Source: Actinomycetota bacterium
GTDB taxonomy: Bacteria > Actinomycetota > CADDZG01 > WHSQ01
NCBI GenBank assembly: GCA_009379915.1
Contig: WHSV01000017.1
Span: 1-48,438 of the forward strand
DNA: 48,438 nt
Direction: 5' to 3'
The stretch's first letter is position 1. Each line of letters begins with the position of its first letter. Under the pieces are notes generated by a model that saw nothing but the letters and a program-made list of their open reading frames with translations, did no database searches and had not been told where the DNA came from. Made by a program: the position numbers and the translations under genes. Shown in pieces: positions 43,471 to 48,438 of this stretch.

Positions 43471-44496
43471 ATGCGACACCGCAGGCGCGAACCGGCGCCG
43501 GGCGTCTTTCGTCTCGTCCTTCCCCTTCCCTTTCCAGGGCTTGACCGTGTCAACGCCTATCTGCTCCACGACGACGAGGGCTCGTTGCTGGTCGACTGCG
43601 GGATGTGGGATCCGGCCGCCGAGGACGGCGGTTTCGCCGAGCTCAGAGCGGCCGTCGACGGCACCGGTCACTCCATCGAGGACATCGGTGCTCTGATAAT
43701 CACGCACGCCCACATCGACCACTTCGGAATGGCGGGCCGGGTCGTCGAGGAGGCGGGCTGCGAACTGTGGATGCACGAAGCCGCGCGCGACCAGCTCGAG
43801 ATGTACGGGGACCCGGGCACCCTCGCCGAGGAAATGAGGGCGATGCTGGCGGATCACGGAGTGGGCCCCGATGAGATCGGCGAGCTCACGGCGTTCGAGG
43901 ACTGGCGTCCATTCGTCCACTCTCTGACCGGAGCGACCCGCCGGCTCGAGGGGGGCGAGACCTTCGACGCGGGCGGCCGGACGTGGACCGTGATTCACAC
44001 TCCCGGCCACGACCTGGCACACATCTGTCTGTGGGCCTCCGATGACCGGATTCTGATCTCGGGCGACACGCTGCTCGGGTCCATCACCCCCCACATCGAT
44101 TTCAGGCGCGGCGACGACAACCCGCTCGGCGACTATCTCGCATCACTGGCGAAGATCGAGGCGCTCGAGCCGGCGCTGGTCCTCCCTGGGCACGGGCGCC
44201 CCTTCGAGGACGGCGCGGAGCGAGCTCGTGTGACCGCGCGTCATCACGATCGTAGGTTGGGTGCGATCGTGCAGGTTGTCCGGCGAGAGCCACACACTGC
44301 GAGCGAGATCACCAACGAGATCTTCGGCGACACGCTATTGAATTTCGAGCGGCGCCTCGCTATCGGCGAGGCACTGGCTCATCTCGCGTATCTCCGTCGC
44401 AACGGTGAGGTCGAGCGAATCGAGAGCGAGGACAAGAAGTTCCTCTACAAGAAGAAATCGCGTCGCGCCAGAGACATCGACGATGACGACCAATGA
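43471..44496 (+). CDS. Metallo-beta-lactamase-fold hydrolase
   Basis: A 341-residue protein. Metal motif HAHIDHFG, then HTPGHDLAHICLW, SGDTLLG, and LPGHG, the LACTB2/glyoxalase-II-like set. The C-terminal part (HHDRRLGAIVQVVRREPHTA ... ALAHLAYLRRNGEVER) is a winged-helix as in LACTB2-like nucleases or thioesterases. The lysine-rich C terminus (KKFLYKKKSRR) may bind nucleic acid. The reaction is not determined. Its stop overlaps the hutI start. Confidence 0.9.
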   Translation: MRHRRREPAPGVFRLVLPLPFPGLDRVNAYLLHDDEGSLLVDCGMWDPAAEDGGFAELRAAVDGTGHSIEDIGALIITHAHIDHFGMAGRVVEEAGCELWMHEAARDQLEMYGDPGTLAEEMRAMLADHGVGPDEIGELTAFEDWRPFVHSLTGATRRLEGGETFDAGGRTWTVIHTPGHDLAHICLWASDDRILISGDTLLGSITPHIDFRRGDDNPLGDYLASLAKIEALEPALVLPGHGRPFEDGAERARVTARHHDRRLGAIVQVVRREPHTASEITNEIFGDTLLNFERRLAIGEALAHLAYLRRNGEVERIESEDKKFLYKKKSRRARDIDDDDQ

Positions 44497-45746
44497 CCTC
44501 ACTCGTCATTAGCAACGCCGAGCAGATCGTCACCCTCGAGGGCACCGGGCCACTGCGCGGCGAGTCGCTTCGCTCCGTCACCCCGGACGCGCGCGCCTCT
44601 ATCGGGATCGAGGGCGATCTGTTCGAGTCGGTGGGCCACGCCTCGGGTGGCGATTCGGAGTTCGATGCGTCCGGATGCAGCGTCGTGCCGGGATTCGTGG
44701 ATTGTCACACGCACCTTCCCTTCTTCGGCTGGCGTGCGGACGAGGACACTGCGCGCCTCTCGGGTATCCGCTACGAGACCCTTCACCGCGAGGAGGGCGG
44801 GATCTTTCGCTCCGCCCGGCTCCTGTCGGAGGCCACCGACGAAGAGGCTCTCGCATTCTCGTTGCGCCTCGCGTCGGAGATGCTGAGATCCGGAACCACG
44901 AGCTTCGAGACGAAGTCCGGTTACGGGCTGAGCATCGAGGCCGAGCTGCGCCAGTTGCGACTCGCGCGTCGACTCGCGGAGATGGTTCCCCAGACCGTCG
45001 TGTCGACCTGCCTCGCGGCCCACGCGGTTCCGAAGGACGGGTCGGCCGGCCAGTGGGTGGGGCAGGCCGCCAACGAGTTGCTGCCCGCGGCCGCCTCCGA
45101 GGATCTGGCCACTTCGGTGGACGTCTACGTGGAATCGATCGCCTTCGCCCTCGAACACGCCGCCCGGCTCCACGAGGCGGCGAAGTCGCTCGGTTTGAGG
45201 ATGCGGATGCACGCGGACCAACTCGAGGATGGACAGGGTGGATCCTTCGCGGCGCGCTGGGGCTTTGTCTCGGCCGACCATCTCAACCACACGTCGCTTC
45301 CCGCGGCGGGGGACCTCGCGGCGAGCGACACGGCCGCGGTCCTGCTTCCGGGCGCCACCTTCACGCTGCGCCAGAGCAAGAAGCCGCCCGCGCGCAACTT
45401 CATCGAGGAGGGGGCCATAGTTGCGCTCGGCTCGGACCTCAACCCCGGAACCTCGCCGATCCGCTCGATGCCGTTCGTCATGGCCCTTGCCTGCAGGCTC
45501 TACGGACTCCGGCCGCTCGAGGCCCTGGCCGCCTCGACCGTCAACGCGGCCCACGTCTGCGGGCTGGGCGACACCCTGGGCCGGCTGGCCCCCGGCTACC
45601 GAGCGGACGCCGTCGTCCTCGACGTCCCGAACTTCGAGCAGATCTGCTACCGGCCCGACCACGATCCGGTGGTGGCCGTGGTCTGCGGGGGCGAGGTTCT
45701 GCACGTCGCCCCGGGAGCCGAGGGCCGCCTTCGCCGTGGGCCTTGA
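44493..45746 (+). CDS. hutI: Imidazolonepropionase
   Basis: A 417-residue amidohydrolase of histidine breakdown (imidazolonepropionate to N-formimino-glutamate). Motifs: VVPGFVDCHTHLPFFGWR with metal His residues, ETKSGYGLSIEAELR, CLAAHAVP, MRMHADQLEDGQGG, SADHLNHTS, and ALGSDLNPGTSP with the metal Asp. The ATG overlaps the upstream gene's stop (ATGA). hutH lies nearby on the other strand, but hutU is missing from the window. Confidence 0.94.
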   Translation: MTSLVISNAEQIVTLEGTGPLRGESLRSVTPDARASIGIEGDLFESVGHASGGDSEFDASGCSVVPGFVDCHTHLPFFGWRADEDTARLSGIRYETLHREEGGIFRSARLLSEATDEEALAFSLRLASEMLRSGTTSFETKSGYGLSIEAELRQLRLARRLAEMVPQTVVSTCLAAHAVPKDGSAGQWVGQAANELLPAAASEDLATSVDVYVESIAFALEHAARLHEAAKSLGLRMRMHADQLEDGQGGSFAARWGFVSADHLNHTSLPAAGDLAASDTAAVLLPGATFTLRQSKKPPARNFIEEGAIVALGSDLNPGTSPIRSMPFVMALACRLYGLRPLEALAASTVNAAHVCGLGDTLGRLAPGYRADAVVLDVPNFEQICYRPDHDPVVAVVCGGEVLHVAPGAEGRLRRGP

Positions 45747-45779
45747 TAGAGACAAATCAGAGAATACAATCCAGAGAGT

Positions 45780-46262
45780 ATGACTCAGATAAATGCGACC
45801 ATCGCGCGGCACCGGTTCGAACTCGAGGCAGAGGAGGTCGGCCGAGCCCTGGCCGGCATCCTTCCGGACCCGATTGCGGATCACTACGTCGTGGTGAGTG
45901 GGCGCCGGTTCCCGCCTAAACAGGTCATCGCCGTCGTTACGGGACTCGACCGAGCCGACTTCACCACCCATCAGGCTCGCCGCGTCCTCAGCCGTCTGGG
46001 TTTCACCGTGGGTCGACGAAGCACCGAGCCCCGGTCCTCGGATGACGCGCCTCGCGGCGACGGCCCACACGCCGGCAGAGAGGCGGAACTCCTACGGCCC
46101 TTCGCGGGACGGTGGGTCGCCCAACGGGGGCTCGAAGTCTTGGTTGCGGCCGAGACCCCCCAGGAGGTACTGGCGTGGCTGGAGCGTCACGACCAGCAGG
46201 CCGATGAGATGTTCCTGGTTCCGCGCGCCAGCTGGCAAACCGAGGGTGAGGCGCCCGGGTGA
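45780..46262 (+). CDS. ScoMcrA-like head domain / DUF5678-like protein
   Basis: A 160-residue two-part protein. Residues 10-75 (HYVVVSGRRFPPKQVIAVVT and QARRVLSRLGFTVG) resemble the N-terminal head domain of ScoMcrA-type restriction proteins. Residues 105-152 (FAGRWVAQRGLEVLVAAETP and LVPRAS) fit DUF5678. The two are joined by a disordered, Arg/Ser-rich linker. The nuclease part of McrA is absent. The stop overlaps the protease gene (GTGA), and DUF5678 is often paired with retropepsin-like proteins. Function unknown. Confidence 0.7.
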   Translation: MTQINATIARHRFELEAEEVGRALAGILPDPIADHYVVVSGRRFPPKQVIAVVTGLDRADFTTHQARRVLSRLGFTVGRRSTEPRSSDDAPRGDGPHAGREAELLRPFAGRWVAQRGLEVLVAAETPQEVLAWLERHDQQADEMFLVPRASWQTEGEAPG

Positions 46263-46657
46263 GGTTCTCGTTCAAGGAGCTCCCCGGCACGTTCGGGGAC
46301 TACGTACGTCCCGTGGTCCCCGTGACGGTCGAGGGGCTGCCGCGCGCCCCCCAACTTTGTCTTGTCGACACGGGGGCACTGCAGAACCGCTTCGGATCCT
46401 GGGTGGCGGAGGCGGCCGGAATCGAGCTGGTGGACAGGCCGACCGAGACGATCGGAGTCGGCGGATTCAGGACCGAGGCGCGCAGCGCGCGCGTTCGGCT
46501 TGGAGTCGGGGACCTCGCCTGGGAGGCGAATGTCTTCTTCTGCGATCCGTGGCCGCTTGCCTTTCACATCCTCGGTCAGGAGGGATTCTTTCGATGGTTC
46601 GAGGTGACGATCCGCGCCGCTCGTTACAGCATCGACCTCGAGCTCGAAGAGGAATGA
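46259..46657 (+). CDS. Retropepsin-like aspartic protease
   Basis: A 132-residue single-lobe protein with the catalytic DTG at 37-39 (CLVDTGALQNRFG), then IGVGGFRTEARSARVRLGVG and the second-half motif LAFHILGQEGFFRWF, where ILG precedes the flap partner region. Such proteins act as dimers. GTG start coupled to the DUF5678 gene. It is probably one two-gene module; substrate unknown. It converges on hutH with an 8-base gap. Confidence 0.8.
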   Translation: MRFSFKELPGTFGDYVRPVVPVTVEGLPRAPQLCLVDTGALQNRFGSWVAEAAGIELVDRPTETIGVGGFRTEARSARVRLGVGDLAWEANVFFCDPWPLAFHILGQEGFFRWFEVTIRAARYSIDLELEEE

Positions 46658-46665
46658 CTCCATCG

Positions 46666-48192
46666 TCAGCCGAGCGGGCCGGCCCTCTCCTCAGCAGCGC
46701 CCACCAGCTCGCCTTTGGCGATCATCGCTCGAACCTCTCGGATGTCGTCGGAGAGCGATCTGTCTTCGTCGACTGCCGGCGACACGGCGCGTAGATGCTC
46801 GATCACGTGGCCCGTTGCGGGGGACGGAGTCAGGGGAGCGCGCAGCTCGATGCCCTGCGCGGCGGCCAGCGCTTCGATCGCGATCACGTTCTCGGTGTTA
46901 GACGCGATCGCCATTGCCTTTCGCCCGGCGGTTGCCCCCATGCTGACGTGATCCTCTTGTCCTGCCGACGTGGGGATCGAGTCTGCAGAAGCAGGGAACA
47001 ACAGCGATCTGCTCTCGCTCACGACCGAGGCTGCCGTGTACTGCACGATCATGAACCCCGTTCGCACGCCGGGTTCGGCCGTCAGGAACGCGGGCAGACC
47101 GTTGTTCAGGTTCGGGTCGACAAGGCGCGCTACTCGCCGCTCCGCGATGGTTGCAAAACCTGCAACGCAGAGCGCGAGGTGATCGAGAGCCAGGGCGAGA
47201 GACTCGCCGTGAAAGTTTCCCCCCGAGCGCACTTCGCCGGTCGACGCGATCACATTCGGGTTGTCGATGGCCGATGCAAGCTCGCGCTCGAACGTCGTGC
47301 GGGCGTACGCGATGCCGTCGCGGTACGCGCCGTGAACCTGCGGGAGGCAGCGCAACGAATAGGCGTCCTGAACGAGGTGATCCGAGTGCCGGTGAGACAC
47401 CACGATCTTGCTCCCCGACAGCAGGCGACGAAGGTTGTCCGCGACCTGTAGCGCGCCGGGATGGGTTCTCAGTCCGACGACCTCTTCGTCGAACACCCTG
47501 TTCGTACCGAAGCAGGCCTCGACGCTCATGGCTCCCGTCACGTCCGCCGCGCGCGCGATGGTCTCGGCCCTGGCGCAGGTGAGGATTCCGAGCGCAAGCA
47601 TTCCCTCGGTCCCGTTAACGAGGGACAGCCCCTCCTTGTGCGACAACTCGAGGGGTTCCAGGCCCGCGGCGCGCAGCGCACCGACTGCGGGAACTATGTC
47701 GCCTTTGACCTCGACCGCGCCCTCGCCGATGAGCGGGAGTGCGAGGTGGGCGAGCAGTGCGAGGTCACCCGACGCTCCGAGTGACCCCTGTGCGGGCACG
47801 ACGGGGTGAATCGATTCGTTCAACATGCGCGCGAATCGCTCTACGAGAGCAAAGCGAACGCCCGAGACTCCCATGGCGAAGGTGCGCGCCTTCAGCAGCA
47901 TCATCGCCCGCACCACCTCGGTGGGCAGAGGAGCGCCGACCGCCGTCGCGTGCGATCGCAGGATGGCCTCCTGGAGGCTCTTCGCCTCGGCTGGGTCGAT
48001 GCGGACGCTGGCCAGGTCTCCCAGTCCGGTGGTGACCCCGTAGACCGCGGCGCCCGAATCGACGGCCTCCTCGACGACCCGGCGCGCGGGGGCCATATCG
48101 CCGGCCAGACCGGGCGCCAGCTCCACCGGTTCGCCGGCGGCCACGGCGACGACGCCGTCGATGTCGAGTGGTTCTCCGATGAGGACGCTCAC
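46666..48192 (-). CDS. hutH: Histidine ammonia-lyase
   Basis: A 508-residue lyase turning histidine into urocanate. The MIO cofactor forms from A140-S141-G142 in GSLGASGDLALLAH. Also seen are VYGVTTGLG with the catalytic Tyr, SGGNFHGE, and PTSAGQEDHVSMG. Full length. GTG start. Transcribed toward hutI, so the two are convergent and not one operon. Upstream are 18-bp repeats and the right-edge element. Confidence 0.95.
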   Translation of the reverse strand: MSVLIGEPLDIDGVVAVAAGEPVELAPGLAGDMAPARRVVEEAVDSGAAVYGVTTGLGDLASVRIDPAEAKSLQEAILRSHATAVGAPLPTEVVRAMMLLKARTFAMGVSGVRFALVERFARMLNESIHPVVPAQGSLGASGDLALLAHLALPLIGEGAVEVKGDIVPAVGALRAAGLEPLELSHKEGLSLVNGTEGMLALGILTCARAETIARAADVTGAMSVEACFGTNRVFDEEVVGLRTHPGALQVADNLRRLLSGSKIVVSHRHSDHLVQDAYSLRCLPQVHGAYRDGIAYARTTFERELASAIDNPNVIASTGEVRSGGNFHGESLALALDHLALCVAGFATIAERRVARLVDPNLNNGLPAFLTAEPGVRTGFMIVQYTAASVVSESRSLLFPASADSIPTSAGQEDHVSMGATAGRKAMAIASNTENVIAIEALAAAQGIELRAPLTPSPATGHVIEHLRAVSPAVDEDRSLSDDIREVRAMIAKGELVGAAEERAGPLG

Positions 48193-48229
48193 GGCGCCAC
48201 CCTAACCAGGCGTTGCCCCGCCCACCCGC

Positions 48230-48301
48230 GGTTCCCCGCCCGCCCCCGGTTCCCCGCCCGCCCCCGGTTCCCCGCCCGCCCCCGGTTCCCCGCCCGCCCT
48301 C
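48230..48301. repeat. 18-bp tandem repeat upstream of hutH
   Basis: Four copies with 18-bp period starting at 48230, 48248, 48266 and 48284; the unit reads GGTTCCCCGCCCGCCCCC. They occupy the promoter gap between hutH and the right-edge element. The minus strand would read GAGGEP repeats, but there is no ribosome site and this is not a credible gene. Confidence 0.85.
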
Positions 48302-48332
48302 CTCGGCCGCCCGTCGTTATCCTTCGCCCATG

Positions 48333-48438
48333 GTGCGTCCTGAAAGTCGTAACGAGCCAGCGGGTGCAAGTCCCGTCCGGGGAGGAGCCGAAGCCCCCGG
48401 TAGCAGGCCACCGTCCGACATCGAGAGGCGTCCGGGCG
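48333..48438 (+). mobile_element. Probable 5' end of a group II intron (cut by window edge)
   Basis: It begins GTGCGTCC, the GUGYG start of group II introns, and continues with GGGTGCAAGTCCCG, the small hairpin common in intron domain I, and a GC-rich series of short stems (CCGGGGAGGAG, GCCCCCGGTAGC). The putative intron begins directly after an ATG at 48330-48332 that is preceded by TTATCCT. The alternative is a coding start: the frame from that ATG stays open for 36 codons with a Pro/Arg-rich product. The rest lies outside the window. Confidence 0.55.

Noticed and set aside
44499-46070. Open frame of 523 codons opposite hutI
   Set aside because: Antisense shadow; hutI has all catalytic motifs and the opposite frame is Arg/Gly-rich without domains.
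48202-48411. Minus-strand frame with GAGGEP repeats
   Set aside because: It is a translation of the 18-bp tandem repeat, lacks a ribosome site and overlaps the putative intron end.

Overview
The window is G+C-rich and densely coded, with many GTG and TTG starts, short overlaps of the ATGA/GTGA type, and several palindromic intergenic elements. The gene content points to a member of the Actinomycetota, probably a poorly sampled, non-model lineage. The main indicators are a BTAD/SARP-type ATPase regulator, a PASTA-domain Ser/Thr kinase, a DUF5319 protein like that of mycobacteria, an AbiEi-DUF559 protein, MaoC-type hydratases and a lysine/alanine-rich histone-like protein. Species-level placement is not possible from the sequence alone.

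Layout. 1-5082: envelope-glycan genes, comprising a DUF2304-glycosyltransferase 2 fusion running off the left edge, an NAD-dependent epimerase, a large polytopic GT-C-like protein and a UDP-sulfoquinovose synthase (sqdB). 5198-6427: REP-like hairpins and the pilus-retraction ATPase pilT. 6520-10581: guanine deaminase-like protein, then a tight cysteine desulfurase-mnmA-methyltransferase run (tRNA 2-thiouridine synthesis) and an SseB-like protein. 10616-11688: an AbiEi-DUF559 gene bracketed by two copies of a 45-bp element. 11716-14616: the SARP-like ATPase/TPR regulator. 14921-19230: a partner-switching module with two related membrane sensor-like proteins (one internally shortened), a GAF-SpoIIE phosphatase-HATPase fusion and two STAS proteins. 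19320-24229: unknown protein, CrtI-like oxidoreductase, GNAT, and ligA.

24235-29834: a strong shared terminator, an unexplained structured element on the minus strand, and a beta-oxidation operon behind an 18-bp palindromic operator. The operon encodes two adjacent acyl-CoA dehydrogenases (only the second keeps the usual catalytic Glu), a 3-hydroxyacyl-CoA dehydrogenase-like SDR and three hot-dog/MaoC hydratase proteins. A 23-codon mini-ORF imitates the start of the last gene. 30049-34129: rhomboid protease, endonuclease/phosphatase-family protein, coiled-coil lipoprotein and PASTA kinase. 34346-39135: NUDIX, EamA transporter, folP, a FlgM-like small protein, a CheY-like regulator with prepilin peptidase pilD, and an unusual REC-degenerate GGDEF-LuxR protein. 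39304-42834: DUF5319, ParA, a zinc-ribbon protein, the histone-like protein, a 32-bp tandem repeat and glutamate dehydrogenase. 43002-48192: small orphan, hairpin-controlled dodecin, MBL hydrolase, hutI, a ScoMcrA-like/DUF5678 protein with a retropepsin-like protease, and hutH. The right edge holds 18-bp tandem repeats and what looks like the 5' end of a group II intron starting directly after an ATG.

The signals most worth following are the structured minus-strand element at 24263-24500, the two-subunit acyl-CoA dehydrogenase operon with its mimic leader peptide, the split partner-switching sensor system, the REC-GGDEF-LuxR fusion, and a dispersed repeat whose left end coincides with stop codons.
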